A DNA stretch of 64,000 bases from Onthophagus taurus (taxonomy: Eukaryota > Arthropoda > Insecta > Coleoptera > Scarabaeidae): assembly GCF_036711975.1 (NCBI RefSeq), contig NC_091966.1, positions 20,157,501 through 20,221,500 on the forward strand, in the 5' to 3' direction. A model generated the notes under the pieces. It ran no database searches, was not told the DNA's origin, and saw only the letters and a list, made by a program, of their open reading frames with translations. Positions 23,332 through 34,269 of the stretch are shown here, one piece after another. The position numbers and the translations under genes were made by a program. Each line of letters opens with the position of its first letter. The stretch's first letter is position 1.

Positions 23332-24560
23332 TCAGTTCGCTGGAGCATTGAATAATTCACTGAAACAGCCACAGAGCTTGAAATTGCGACAGGCGTCGCC
23401 ATTGTCGACATTGTCGACAGAGAGAACACAGAGGTGTCGTTTGTATTTGATTTTAAATTGTTTGGACGCGCATTTTTTAAACTCATTTGGTAGCAAATTG
23501 TATTTCAAGACTATCTGATATGAGAAGCATCGTTTAAAAAACTCTATCCGGTGTGCAGGTATTTCAAGCAAGCCTCTATGTCTAAGATTGAGATTATGCA
23601 CGTCTGTACGATAAGTTAATTTTTCGTACAGATATGGTGGTGACTTATTGGTGATAATTTTGTGATATATACTTAAACAATGCATTAAACGTCGATTCTC
23701 CATGTTTAACCACTTCGCTTCTTTTAATTTGTACGATATAGGTTGACGGCTATGAATACCATATATCAATATCAGACACGATTTTTGCATTCTCTGTATT
23801 CTACCCACATCCACCGCTAACAAAAAAGCGCCATAAACAGTGTCACAATAGTTAAACCTAGACAGCACTAGTAGGTCGCATAGTAGTTTTTTTGTATTTT
23901 GATTTAGTGAAAACCTGTTATTAAAAATTACCTTTAATGCTGCGAAGGCCCTCTGTATGGTAAGTCCATTATTACACCCACACTTTTCACCGTATTTTGT
24001 ACCTCAATTTGTTATCCATCTATAACTAAAGTTAATGGGCCTAAAAGTGAGCGCCAATGATCCGTGCCAAAGACAATAGCTATAGTTTCAGCGCTATTGA
24101 TGTGTAGGGAGTGATCTCTCGAAAATTGTAAAATATTTGATATATCGTTGTTTATAATACCCATTGCGCGTTGGAGATCTGAAGGTAGAAACGAGTAATA
24201 GATCTGGCTGTCATCAGCGTACGAGTGAAAATTACAATGTTTTAAGAGTTCTGACATTGTAGATGTATATGTATTGTATAAAATAGGACTCAGAATACCA
24301 CCCTGCGGTACACCAGAGACCAGGGGCTGTGGAAGGGACAATTGACCATTCAAAATCACTCTCTGTGACCTTTTAAATACTGAGAAAGCAGTGAGAGGGA
24401 ATTCTCACCAAGACCGCTGTAATGCAAGATGGAGATAAGAGTATCAATGTCGATAGAATCAAAAGCTTTGGAATAATCGACGAGGACCAAGACCGTAACC
24501 AAGCCCCTGTCAGAGGCGCGGACGATGTCATCACAAACATGCAGTAAAGCTAATTCGCAG
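23332..24560 (-). pseudogene. LINE reverse transcriptase and C-terminal region
   Basis: Upstream, about 24370-24560 gives HSCELALLHVCDDIVRASDR and LVDYSKAFDSID. Then 24012-24359 gives PLVSGVPQGGILSPILYN and the catalytic HSYADDSQIYYSF. Finally 23332-23868 gives MLSRFNYCDTVYGAFL and AKWLNMENRRLMHCL, the post-RT region also present at 15453-15960. The piece between 23868 and 24012 is frameshifted. The N-terminal endonuclease is absent because of 5' truncation. Confidence 0.85.
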
Positions 24561-24639
24561 CTATGTAAAGGTTAATATTTCTTATAGTTATTGAATAGTT
24601 CGCAAAAATTATTTTTGTTCTTTCTAAAACTATCTTAGC

Positions 24640-25080
24640 TATTTTAGGTATTTAAAAGTTGTTGTTACTATGGTGATAAGTGATAATCATACCATGATGG
24701 AAACCAATGTTTCCAATTATTGCCAAAGATTGTATTAAAAAATTCACTAACAACTCTGGCATTATGTGCTGATGCTCCGTCATGTTGAAAATATATCATT
24801 TGACATACTTAATGGCAAATTGTAACATAAGACTCAATGTGCTGCTTTAATATATTGAGGTATCTACATGAGTTTAAATTTTCATGGTAGATACTATATA
24901 TCAAAATTCTATTATTTACAAGGGTTCACCATACATTGAACCCTAATCTTCCTTGAGAACATTCAGAGAAATACGTTCATTGTTAGAAAAAATACACGCA
25001 CTACTAACGTGAATTTCATTGGTCCAGATGACATTTTGATCAAACAGCAGACTATTTAATTTTTCTAAATATCATTGACA
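24640..25080 (-). pseudogene. M1 mariner transposase remnant
   Basis: The minus strand gives IYFQHDGASAHNARVVSEF, then a block with NNWKHWFPSWYDYHLSP, equivalent to the second catalytic Asp region of this mariner group. Upstream, at about 25000-25050, is DQNVIWTNEIHVSS in the position of 'I.FTDEA.F'. The catalytic Asp there is not preserved. It is a fragment with several frame breaks. Confidence 0.7.
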
Positions 25081-25703
25081 AAATTCTAATCTTATATTGG
25101 CATCTCCGACACATAAATAATGAATTACCCGCGCTTTGTATGGTTTAGACTTAATTTTTCTTACTTATTGTGACATGTGAAAAATACAAAACAAGTTTCA
25201 ATAATTTGCGCCCAAAGATAAATTAAATTTTTAAAAGCTGGATATCTGGACCAGCTTAAGACGGTTAAGTTTAAGTCTATGATGTGCTACATGAATTTTG
25301 TTTAGTATTTCGAGATGAACTGAAATATGGAATAATATGCATTGTGTTCCATTAAAGAAAACGTAACTGTGTTTCGTCATAGCTTTTTAATTGACCCTGT
25401 ATACTTAATTTGTCTTTATTGTAATAAATTAAAAAAAACACTAAAACTTTTGTATTTTAACATTTCTCGCTAGCTATCTTACTTTAAGAGATAATTGACC
25501 GTTTCCATGCATATCAGCTACCCTGTATATTTGAATTATTTATTTATTATCATAGTTTACACATCTAAATTCAACAAAATATACATACAAATTATTATTC
25601 ATTAAAACTGACCTAAATCATACTTTAACATCATAACTTTTAGTATCAATGTAAACAACATTTTCATTACAAGTTTGAAGTTTATAATAACATATGTATA
25701 AAA

Positions 25704-26789
25704 ATGGGTATAACAACATCAATGTTTATATATTTTCAATTGGTTCTTAATACCTGTGGTATTTTGCCAGTGTATTCATTAAAAAAACAAGATGTGATAT
25801 ACAAAAATTTCTTTAAAGGTTTATCAATCGTTAATATTTTATGTTTACTGATCTATATGTGGCATTTTCTAATACAACAAAAAATAGTATATAATAATTC
25901 TTACGAATATGTAATCATTATTACATTGGTTCAAACATTATCGGCAAACATTTACTTCATTTACCAGTTTAATGTAAGTAAAACGAAAATTTGGGTTGAT
26001 TTTTTAAATCGTTTAACTAAAATGGAAGCCGTAATTGGTTCAAAGAATAACTTTATTACGATATCAAGTGTATTTTTATTAATTTGGTTGATACTGATAT
26101 TAGAAGCTGCAATAAGCTTTTATCCGACGTGGGCTACTTACCCAGGCATACAACAATTCTTAATAGGATCGACGATCATTTACGCTACTGAAGGTATTTA
26201 TTGGAGATTCAAAGAATTGGAAAGTATTTTAAAAGAAGAATTATTAAAAATAAAAGATTTTATTGCATTGTATACAGTAATGTATGAAATTGTCATAAAA
26301 TTCAACACTCTATTTGGAGGCCAAATGCTGATGGCTTTTATGTGTGATTGTTCGATTTCGGTTTATTTTATTTTATACTTAATTTTGTTCACTAGTACTA
26401 GCGAAGATAAAATAAGATACTGCTTATCAGTTATTGTAAGAGTTGTGAGTAATAGGGATATTGATATATTTATAAAAGCTAACAAACTGGTTTTCTAGAC
26501 TATTCTGTTATTGTATGTTTATAATGTGACGAAAACAGTTTCATTGGGAAACAGACTTTTATTACATTTTTATAATTCTTCTCAAGAAAAATTGAAAGTG
26601 AAGGATTTACAAAAAATTAAATATCATAGAAGAATTATTTGTCGAAGTGCTCGTTTCTATCGTCCTAAATATAAAATAAATTGTATTGATTATAACATTT
26701 CTAATAACATTTTGTTTATATTTGCAACATTTACGATTTCTTTGATTTTAACTGTATTACAACCGTTTTTAAATAACTTGGTCAATTAA
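25704..26789 (+). CDS. Gustatory receptor (7tm_7 family), two exons
   Basis: Exon 1 is 25704-26444 and exon 2 is 26499-26789, giving 343 residues. The apparent stop at 26496-26498 is the TAG of a splice acceptor. A 54-nt phase-0 intron (26445-26498) starts GTGAGT and ends TTTTCTAG, and both sides are in the same frame. The protein has about seven hydrophobic segments (for example ISSVFLLIWLILILEAAISF, and MLMAFMCDCSISVYFILYLI) and no signal peptide. The end has YNISNNILFIFATFTISLIL, in the place of the GR signature before TM7 ('...N..LLF.I..TI.TYLVIL.Q'). GRs are ligand-gated cation channels of taste neurons; the ligand cannot be inferred. An AATAAA lies close after the stop (about 26798). 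At 343 aa it is at the short end for GRs, so a missing 5' exon is possible. Confidence 0.8.
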
Positions 26790-26799
26790 TAGTTTAATA

Positions 26800-27089
26800 A
26801 AATATTAATAAAACCAATTCTTAGATTATTGAAATCATCATAATGTTTTTACTATCTTATAAAGCTGAATTTTAATTCGTTAACAGTATAGTCGTGATAA
26901 TCGTAACAAAACGATAAAGCGAAAGATCTGTAAGCGACAATTAATCTATGAAACAAAAAGATTTGTTACTCATCGAACAATCTAAGATATTTGTAGTAAA
27001 AATTTTGAGCACAACTACGGCAAAATTTTGAATATGTTATACATACACTATATACATAAAGTATGGAATCAATTCTATAAAAAATCGAG
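26800..27089. other. 3' flank of the receptor gene
   Basis: AT-rich, with AATAAA-type polyadenylation signals at its start. No other feature was seen. Confidence 0.4.
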
Positions 27090-27729
27090 GGATATTCTTA
27101 GAAAAGAAAGGCTTGGACACCTTGTCTCAAATGATATATTTTCAACATGATGGAGCACCAACACATAATGCCAGAGTTGTTAGTGAATTTTTGAATACAG
27201 GCTTTGGAAATAATTGGAAACATTTTTTAAATCATGGTATGGTTATCACCATAGCAACATTAACTTTTAAATACATACATTAGTTTTAGATAGGATAAAA
27301 AGAATTTCTGTTAATTATTCAAAACTATAAGAAATATACCCAACAAACTACTTGTTATCAGAAGAAAATAACAAATTATTTTAGGTCATAGCCAGCTATG
27401 GTTTCCATTTAAAAAAAATGTTATTAAAGTTATTTCTAAAATCTCCAAAATAAAAAATGGGAAAAACATTATACCTACGCCACTGAATTCTTTGTAAAGA
27501 GTTGCCCATATAATGTTTTATTTATATCCATATCCATCTTTGGTAATAAGTGAGATATTCGCGTTTGTCGTTTTTGCAAATTTTTCAGTTTTTTGACGAT
27601 AGCTGTTCGAAGTTTTCGACATTAGCAGTTTCTCGAAAAACGAGATCATGACATGTAAGCAATTTTTTTTTCTAACTCTTTTAGTTTCGCAGATAGCCTA
27701 TGCTGACGACGAAATTGGGACACCATGTA
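27090..27729 (+). mobile_element. Mariner copy M2, 5'-truncated, inverse to M1
   Basis: It contains the transposase C-terminal block IYFQHDGAPTHNARVVSEF (about 27140-27200), better preserved than in M1. About 250 bp of TIR follows and ends ggacaccatgta at 27729. It matches M1 in reverse complement across the whole length, including gacaaacgcgaatatctcac. The N-terminal transposase half is missing. Confidence 0.75.
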
Positions 27730-27914
27730 CTTTTTTTTGTTGTATCAGTTCTTTTAACTTCCTGGCAAAAACATTATTGTATAGTTTACCAATCATGATA
27801 TGGTTGTTTAGCTTCTAAATGGTGCTTCTATTCACTTGGTAGTATTGTCAAAACTGTTATACACAATACATATTGATATTTCTCTTCAACATTAGTAACT
27901 GTTAACGTAAAACC
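27730..27914. other. Spacer between M2 and the hAT remnant
   Basis: Nothing recognisable. Confidence 0.3.
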
Positions 27915-28065
27915 AAACTCTGAATAACAGTCTACATATTTACAATATTTTCATTTTTTCACACTCGTGCCATTCATTATCTAAACTATTACGTTTATTA
28001 CTGTTCAAATATTTATCTATTAATGTCATAATATTTATATGAAGCACTGCGTTTAACTTCACTAC

Positions 28066-28717
28066 ATGCGTCAATCATTAATTACGAAAAATTTTCAAGA
28101 GATTAAATCTTTTGGAGAAGGTGGCGAAAAATTTAATGCCATTACAAATTCTATTTTATTTATGATTTGTAAAGACATGCAGCCATTCAGTATTGTGGAA
28201 TCTGAAGGTTTTAGACAATTAATGAAACTTGTTGTGCCTCAATACAAAATACCTAGCCTACAAACTTTAACGCGAAGGCTAGATGCAAAGTATGACTCTC
28301 TGGAGTCAGTTGTTAAGGTAAAGTTATCATTTGTAGACAGTATTGCAATTACGACTGATATTTGGAGTGATACTATGCAAACCCGAAGTTTCCTGGGAAT
28401 CACAGTGCACTAAAATGTTTTCCTTTACTTTAGGAGTTTGTGATCTAAAACATCGCCATACAGCAGAGTATTTAGCTGAAAAATTAATGGAAACGTGCAA
28501 TCAGTGGAACATTCCAAAAGAAAAAATTACTGCCGTTGTAACCGATAATGGGGCTAACATAGTTAAAGCAGTACACATAGCATTTGGGAAACATGTTCAC
28601 ATGGCTTGTTGTGCACATACATTAAACTTGGTGGCTGAAAAATCTATTGACAATACGGGAACTTTAAAAGGATTGATTGGTAAAGTAAAGTTAATCGTTA
28701 CGTGGTTTAAACACAGT
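28066..28717 (+). pseudogene. hAT transposase, N-terminal to catalytic part (before the BEL/Pao insertion)
   Basis: The first frame (28066-28413) gives AITNSILFMICKDMQPFSIV and SIAITTDIWSDTMQTRSFLG; 'TTDIWS....SF' is the first catalytic Asp block of ZBED-type hAT transposases. The second frame (entered at about 28410) gives VCDLKHRHTAEYLAEKL, then AVVTDNGANIVKA, the second catalytic Asp block, and HMACCAHTLNLVAEKSI, the Cys/His segment. A +1 frameshift lies near 28395-28415. The frame is then cut at 28717 by the retrotransposon. Confidence 0.85.
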
Positions 28718-28946
28718 TGTTTCGTAGCTCAAGTTGGTTAGGTTCTTTTTAAACACTCCCTTTCGTTTCTTTGACTTTATTAATCGTTAACAAAATAAAG
28801 ATACACTTCTAAAAACACTGCTCAGCTCTACGCTTATTATATATGTCTGCTATATGAACAACACACACACGGAATGTGTATCACGCACGCGTCGCCCAGC
28901 GGTACGGTGGGATGCCTAAACGCTCGGCGCTTCCCTCTCCCCAACA
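28718..28946 (-). repeat. BEL/Pao LTR (3' LTR in element sense)
   Basis: 229 bp, starting tgtttcgtagctc and ending tccccaaca on the plus strand. It overlaps the last 31 bases of the gag-pol frame, whose stop lies in the LTR. A polypurine tract (AAGGCGGGGGAGTA on the minus strand) abuts it at 28947-28960. That is the second-strand priming site. Confidence 0.95.
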
Positions 28947-31900
28947 TACTCCCCCGCCTTGGAATGTTCCATTTCAACACTCTGTTTAGGAAGTGGGCAG
29001 ACATCAGTTGCTGCTCTGACGTAGGTTTTTCCTTGCACCAGAACGGTCACTACTCTTCTTCGCTTGTCGCTGCCGGGATGAAATTTGAGGATTCGTCCCA
29101 GTGGCCAATGTTGAGATGGTGAATTTACTTGCCTTACCAACACGATGTCACCCACATCCAATTGTGCGGTATCCTTGGCCCATTTCCCTCTTTGTTGCAA
29201 AGTGGTGAGATAGTCTCGCTGAAACTGCTTCCAAAACAGTTGCTGAAGACGTTTTAATTTTTCATAACTTCGTAATCGGTTTGGCAGTTCGTCTGATATA
29301 TCCACCTCAGGAATCGCGTTAATTGGGCGACCGATCAAGAAATGACCAGGAGTTAAAGGTTGGAAATCGTTGGGATCGGTTGAAAGCGGATATAAAGGTC
29401 TGGAGTTTAGGATACCTTCTATTTGACACAATAATGTCGTAAATTCTTCGATCGTTAATGTAGCTCCGGATGTTACTCTTTTAATATGCCGTTTAAATGA
29501 TTTTACCGCTGCTTCATGCAAGCCACCAAAATGTGGAGCACGTGGAGGCATAAATTTCCAAGTTATAGAATGCATAGTCAAGAAGCCATTTATTAAATCA
29601 TCCCGAAAGAATGTTGTAATGGCTCTGTAAGCTAATTTCAATTCTTTATCAGCAGCCACAAACGTTCTGGCGTTATCTGAATAAAGCTGCTGTGGGAGAC
29701 CGCGCCTCGCGACGAATCGTTTTAAGGAATTTAAGAATGTCTTACAGGTCAAATCCGAAAGGAGTTCCAAGTGAACAGCCTTTGTTGAGAAGCAAACGAA
29801 AACACAAACATACATTTTCAGCATTCGTCTGCCGCGGTATTTAGTTTCTTTAACCTCAAAAGGACCAGCGAAATCCAGTGAAGTGCATTGAAAAGGTAAG
29901 GTTATCGCTGTTCTAGTTTCAGGTAAGTTTGCCATTTTTAATTGAACATGTTTCGGCGAGTATTTATAACATACAATGCAACTTTGTAGGACACGTCTAA
30001 CGGTATTCCTCCCAGATATTGGCCAAAAGGACTGTCTAATAGCAGCCAAAGTGGTTGACGCTCCTGCATGAAAATGCCTATTGTGCTCTTGCCAGACAAT
30101 TAATCTCGTTAATGGGCAGTCTCTTGGTAAAAGTATTGGATGCTTAAAATCATACGGTATGTCAGCATTTTTTAATCTACCACCAACGCGTAACATGTTA
30201 TTGGAATCAAGAAAAGGTGACAATGACCTTAATTTACTCGACGTGGACAATCCACCCTTTGTGTTCAGTTCATTTATATCGGAGCTAAACTCACGCTGTG
30301 CCAACAATATAATTTTTATAAATGCTTTATTTATTTCATCAGAATCTAGGGGTCCAAATTTTCTAACATTACATGGCTGTGATGCGTTTTGTTTAAATCT
30401 CATTACGTATGCCATCACTCTTTTTAATTTGTTGAGTGATGAAAACTTAGTCAACAAATCATCTGTTCGTTCACAAGTAAGTGTAACTGCTTGCCTCCTT
30501 TCTTCTTTAGTTTCGGTTGTATCAACATCATAATCTACCTTCCAGGTTTCAGGAGAATCATACAGGAATTTTGGACCACTCCACCATATAGATTCATTTA
30601 ATTTGCTTATGTCATTAATGCGTGTTGGAATATCGGCAGGATTTTCTCTTCCTGCGACATGGTACCAATCAGTAATCTTGCTGAGGGCTTGTATCTTGGC
30701 CACTCTATTGGCAACAAATACCTTCCACCTTGTCGGATTTCCGTTAAGCCAGTTTAGTACTATTGTCGAATCAGTGAAATAAAATAGTTTGGAAATGTTA
30801 TAGTCTAGATCATTTTTTATACGGTTTACCAATTTGACTAATAGTAATGCACCGCATAATTCCAAACGTGGGATTGAAATTTTTTTCAATGGTGCTACTC
30901 TCGTTTTAGAACAGAGTAGAGAAATCTTTATGCTACCATCATCCGTAACGCATCTCACATAAACGGCCGCTGCATATGCTTTCTCGCTGCTATCGCAAAA
31001 TGCACAAAGTTGAACATCCACAGGCTTGTTCACAAGTACTCGTCGAGGAATGGAAATTTCCGAGACGGAAAGCAATTGCCCCTTTAAACGGTTCCAAGCA
31101 TCAACAATAAACTGCGGTAAATCGTCATCCCAGTCCAACCTCATTATCCACAGTTGCTGTACAAATACCTTTGTTTGAGTCGTAATAGGTGTTACCAATC
31201 CCAAAGGATCAAATATCTTGGAAACACCTGCTAGAATAGTTCTCTTTGTCACTCTTTCAGTTGGTTTGATACTTGCGTTAATAATAAATCGTAGAGTGTC
31301 ATCTGATGAAGACCAAATAACACCTAAAGTTTTGTTATCTGTCTCGTCTTTAATTAAATGTTTATCATTAGCATTTGTACTTGTACATTTCTTTAAGATC
31401 TCCATACAATTGCTTCCCCATTTTCTTAAATTGAACCCTCCACTGGTTAGTATTTTGGATATTTCTTCTTGAAGCTCTAAACCGTCTTCTAATGTGTCAC
31501 AACCTGTGATAAGATCATCCACGTACATATCCTTTATTATTGCTCTTGCTGCCAAAGAATGCTTATTCAAGTTTGAGTTAGCCAAGTCTGTCAAACACCT
31601 AGTAGTTAAGAATGTTGCTGGTGCAGTTCCGTAAGTAACAGTACATAATTTGTATACTCCAATTTTGTCCGTAGGTTCGTTTCTCCAAAGGATGCGCTGA
31701 AAATCGCAATGATTCTCACAAATTCGTACCTGGCGAAACATTTTCTCGATGTCAGCAATCAAAGCTATTTTGTGTTTTCTAAATCGTAACAATATCGAAA
31801 ATAACTCGCTCTGTATTGTGGGTCCTACCAATAACGTTTCGTTTAATGATAATTTACCTGGAGTTTTTGAAGAGGCGTCGAATACAACTCTAAGTTTAGT

Positions 31901-34060
31901 TGTGGAGCTGGATGTTTTAAAAACCGGGTGATGGGGAATGTAATACGAATTTTCTCCTTTAAGCTCCTCCAAATTGTCACTATTTAAATCAGTAATTCTA
32001 CTCATATGCCCCAACCTTTCATATTCTCCCATAAACCGTTTGTATTCTTCCTTCAGAATAGCATTGCGACCCAATCTTTTCTCCAAGCCTTGGAATCTAT
32101 TTAATGTTTCTGCTAGGTTGTTTCCCAACTGTTCCATCTTTTCGTTAAAGGGCAATCGCACCGTATAACGTCCATTTTCATCTCTTGTGGTAGATTCAAC
32201 AAATTTTTGTTCGCATTGCTCCTCTTCTAAAGACAGCACTCGTTCAGAAGGACATTCATCTAAACTCCAAAATCGTTGCAACTGATTATGCAAGTCTACC
32301 GGGTTACTTACACTTAAATGGCAAGTGTTCATTGTTTCGCGGTCTAGGTGTAATCGGCCAGTTATCAACCACCCAAACCTGGTTTCTCTTAATACAGGAC
32401 TGTTCCTTCCCAGAGTTATCTTCCCATTAAGAAGTAGCTCATAGAAAATCTCAGCACCAATCAGCAAATCGATATCACCTGGTGTATGCCAATTTCGATC
32501 AGCTAATTTCACACCCTTAGGAATTTTTAGATCTTGTTCATTTAGCTTTATGGTAGGAATTTTTTCAGTGATACGATTCAATATCAAAAACTGTAGGTTC
32601 ACTTGATAACTAGTGTATTTTGCTTGTATGGTCAAGTTTGTTTGTTTGGATACCTGAGAGGTAACTCCATTCACACTGGCTATTGTTATTGGGTCTATGG
32701 TTGTCTCAGTGACGTTCAGTTTTCTCGTGAATGCCTTCGTAACATAATTGGTATCGCTTCCGTTGTCAATAAGTGCACGTGCTTCAACCAATTCATTTCC
32801 GTTTTTTATGTAGACCGTGGCAGTCGATAAAATGACATAAGTTCCTCTGTTAACAGCATGAGAGGTAACGGCTGTCCTTGGGGCTTCACTGTTCTCATTT
32901 TCCAAATGGAGTAAGGTGTGATGTCGCTTACTACATTTGAAGCAATTTCGCTTCGATTTGCATTGCTGTACAGTATGATTTAAGTTTAAACAATTTGTAC
33001 ACAGTTTTAAATCCTTTGCTAATCGTATTCTATCAATAATAGCCCTCTTAAGGAAAATTTCGCATTGAAAAATGCTATGGGAGGCCTTGCATTGAACGCA
33101 ACTAATTTTCGTAGCTGTGACGTTTGTTATCGCACGTTGTTTGTAGGGTTTGGAATAGTCCTTGTCTAAAGTTTTATTCGACTGAGCAATAGTTTCCAAA
33201 ATTTGGCATCGATTTTTGATAAAATCCGTAAATTCGTTTAAATTGGGAATATCCTGTGATACTGATTGTTCCCATAAACGACGCGTGTTATTATCGAGTT
33301 TTTTCGTTAATAAATAGACCATTGGAACATCCCAATGTTCTACCGGTAATTTTAAAGCTTTTAGCGCTCGAAAATGCTTCAAAAAACCGTCTAAGAATTG
33401 TCTCAATGACTTCGGTGCATCTTTTATTACGTTTTCCAACTCGAAAATTCCGCGAACGTGGCTGTTAACAATGATTTTCTTGTTTTCGAATCTTTCGTTT
33501 AATAACTCTAAAGCGACAGGATAATTTTCACTTGAAACTTCTAATGATTGTACTACTTCTGCTGCGGCATCTTTCAAAGATGATACAAGATAAATAAATT
33601 TTTGCACTTCAGAGAGCTTATTGTTCTCGTGAACCAATGCGTTGAAGGAATCTTTAAATTTGTACCAATCTTCATAGTTACCGTTAAATTCAGGTAAATT
33701 TATTGTTGGCAAACGTACGTTATTTGTATCTAAATTACTGGCAAAGTTGTTGTTAAATGTTGACGTGCTCGTATTAGCTGATAATTGTATCGTTTTTTGT
33801 AATATTTCCTTAGCTTTGCTGACGTTTTTGTAGTACGCATGCTCAAACTCGACCCGCTCGCGTTCGTTATTAGGTTCATCGACCTTTAATTCCTCGATTT
33901 GATCTTGTATTATTTCGTATTCGGAAAGTACCTTTAGGTGGTTTTCCAAACGTATTTCTAACTCCGTAGCACGTGTTTCGTCCGTGCTAGCTATGAAGTT
34001 AGCAAATCGTGTTAAGGATGCTTTTAACACAGCACGTTTTCTAATTAGTTGATCCGCCAT
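28916..34060 (-). CDS. BEL/Pao gag-pol polyprotein, complete
   Basis: The 1714-residue frame starts at the ATG at 34060, 209 bp after the 5' LTR. Domains in order: gag of the DUF1759 type (about 110-290) with LPTINLPEFNGNYEDWYKF; zinc fingers with C321/C324 and C354-C357-H362-C367, then C373-C376; aspartic protease (DUF1758) with ALIDNGSDTNYV, catalytic D432; RT (about 700-900) with YVDD at 846-849; Pao peptidase A17/RNase H region with D1023, E1067 and D1097; integrase zinc finger with HNRHFHAG (about 1326-1333) and CIVC (1361-1364); integrase core with D1396, D1462 and E1516 (DDE intact); and a C-terminal DUF5641 domain (about 1605-1692). All visible catalytic residues are present. The protein makes virus-like particles, copies its RNA and integrates the DNA. 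No envelope is encoded. Confidence 0.97.
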   Translation of the reverse strand: MADQLIRKRAVLKASLTRFANFIASTDETRATELEIRLENHLKVLSEYEIIQDQIEELKVDEPNNERERVEFEHAYYKNVSKAKEILQKTIQLSANTSTSTFNNNFASNLDTNNVRLPTINLPEFNGNYEDWYKFKDSFNALVHENNKLSEVQKFIYLVSSLKDAAAEVVQSLEVSSENYPVALELLNERFENKKIIVNSHVRGIFELENVIKDAPKSLRQFLDGFLKHFRALKALKLPVEHWDVPMVYLLTKKLDNNTRRLWEQSVSQDIPNLNEFTDFIKNRCQILETIAQSNKTLDKDYSKPYKQRAITNVTATKISCVQCKASHSIFQCEIFLKRAIIDRIRLAKDLKLCTNCLNLNHTVQQCKSKRNCFKCSKRHHTLLHLENENSEAPRTAVTSHAVNRGTYVILSTATVYIKNGNELVEARALIDNGSDTNYVTKAFTRKLNVTETTIDPITIASVNGVTSQVSKQTNLTIQAKYTSYQVNLQFLILNRITEKIPTIKLNEQDLKIPKGVKLADRNWHTPGDIDLLIGAEIFYELLLNGKITLGRNSPVLRETRFGWLITGRLHLDRETMNTCHLSVSNPVDLHNQLQRFWSLDECPSERVLSLEEEQCEQKFVESTTRDENGRYTVRLPFNEKMEQLGNNLAETLNRFQGLEKRLGRNAILKEEYKRFMGEYERLGHMSRITDLNSDNLEELKGENSYYIPHHPVFKTSSSTTKLRVVFDASSKTPGKLSLNETLLVGPTIQSELFSILLRFRKHKIALIADIEKMFRQVRICENHCDFQRILWRNEPTDKIGVYKLCTVTYGTAPATFLTTRCLTDLANSNLNKHSLAARAIIKDMYVDDLITGCDTLEDGLELQEEISKILTSGGFNLRKWGSNCMEILKKCTSTNANDKHLIKDETDNKTLGVIWSSSDDTLRFIINASIKPTERVTKRTILAGVSKIFDPLGLVTPITTQTKVFVQQLWIMRLDWDDDLPQFIVDAWNRLKGQLLSVSEISIPRRVLVNKPVDVQLCAFCDSSEKAYAAAVYVRCVTDDGSIKISLLCSKTRVAPLKKISIPRLELCGALLLVKLVNRIKNDLDYNISKLFYFTDSTIVLNWLNGNPTRWKVFVANRVAKIQALSKITDWYHVAGRENPADIPTRINDISKLNESIWWSGPKFLYDSPETWKVDYDVDTTETKEERRQAVTLTCERTDDLLTKFSSLNKLKRVMAYVMRFKQNASQPCNVRKFGPLDSDEINKAFIKIILLAQREFSSDINELNTKGGLSTSSKLRSLSPFLDSNNMLRVGGRLKNADIPYDFKHPILLPRDCPLTRLIVWQEHNRHFHAGASTTLAAIRQSFWPISGRNTVRRVLQSCIVCYKYSPKHVQLKMANLPETRTAITLPFQCTSLDFAGPFEVKETKYRGRRMLKMYVCVFVCFSTKAVHLELLSDLTCKTFLNSLKRFVARRGLPQQLYSDNARTFVAADKELKLAYRAITTFFRDDLINGFLTMHSITWKFMPPRAPHFGGLHEAAVKSFKRHIKRVTSGATLTIEEFTTLLCQIEGILNSRPLYPLSTDPNDFQPLTPGHFLIGRPINAIPEVDISDELPNRLRSYEKLKRLQQLFWKQFQRDYLTTLQQRGKWAKDTAQLDVGDIVLVRQVNSPSQHWPLGRILKFHPGSDKRRRVVTVLVQGKTYVRAATDVCPLPKQSVEMEHSKAGEYVGEREAPSV

Positions 34061-34269
34061 TACAATGATAACAGTAACATTAATCGTCGAATGAAGGTTT
34101 TTATTTTTTATTTAGGATTAGGAAAGTTTAGGAAGATCGGTACTTACTGTGCCGCCCCCGTGGTTCTAGACAGTTGTCGCCTTTTGTTGTCTTCTCTCCG
34201 TTCTCGAACGCCTCGTGTTCCGTGTCGTTTGCTGAAGGTAATCTTCAACAATCCTGCTCGAAGGACCAA
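34061..34269 (-). promoter_or_regulatory. BEL/Pao leader with primer-binding site
   Basis: Immediately inside the 5' LTR, the minus strand reads TTGGTCCTTCGAGCAGG (34269 downward). TGGTCCTTCGAGC has the TGG start expected of a site complementary to a tRNA 3' CCA end and a T-arm-like TTCGA. The tRNA species was not determined. The rest is untranslated leader. Confidence 0.6.

Larger units (their letters stand above)
21240..24568 (-). mobile_element. Jockey/CR1-like LINE, 5'-truncated, carrying a nested mariner
   Basis: The 3' end is a (TTA)n tail read on the minus strand at about 21240-21255. RT coding runs upstream from 23332 to 24568. The mariner at 21282-23053 splits the 3' region. The LINE sits inside mariner M1, whose sequence stops at about 21240 and resumes at about 24569. 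Confidence 0.75.
17523..25536 (-). mobile_element. Tc1/mariner-like element M1, split by a PLE and a LINE
   Basis: Pieces at 17523-17593, 20940-21240 and about 24569-25536 line up with one continuous sequence seen in inverse at 27090-27729. Shared landmarks are gcataggctatct near the tip, gacaaacgcgaatatctcac inside the TIR, and the transposase C-terminus. The tip is TACAGGTGTCTC at 17523. The right end is uncertain: two CCCTGTATA ends occur at about 25403 and 25536. Without its insertions it would be about 1.2-1.35 kb, normal for this superfamily. Confidence 0.7.

Noticed and set aside
26496..26498. Premature stop making the gustatory receptor a pseudogene
   Set aside because: It coincides with the acceptor of a consensus 54-nt intron in the correct phase.
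28874..29122. Plus-strand ORF over the BEL/Pao LTR
   Set aside because: Shadow of the LTR and gag-pol on the other strand; the same peptide start recurs at 34426 because the LTR is repeated.
30081..33468. Plus-strand ORFs within the BEL/Pao body
   Set aside because: Antisense shadows of the intact 1714-codon frame; no independent features.
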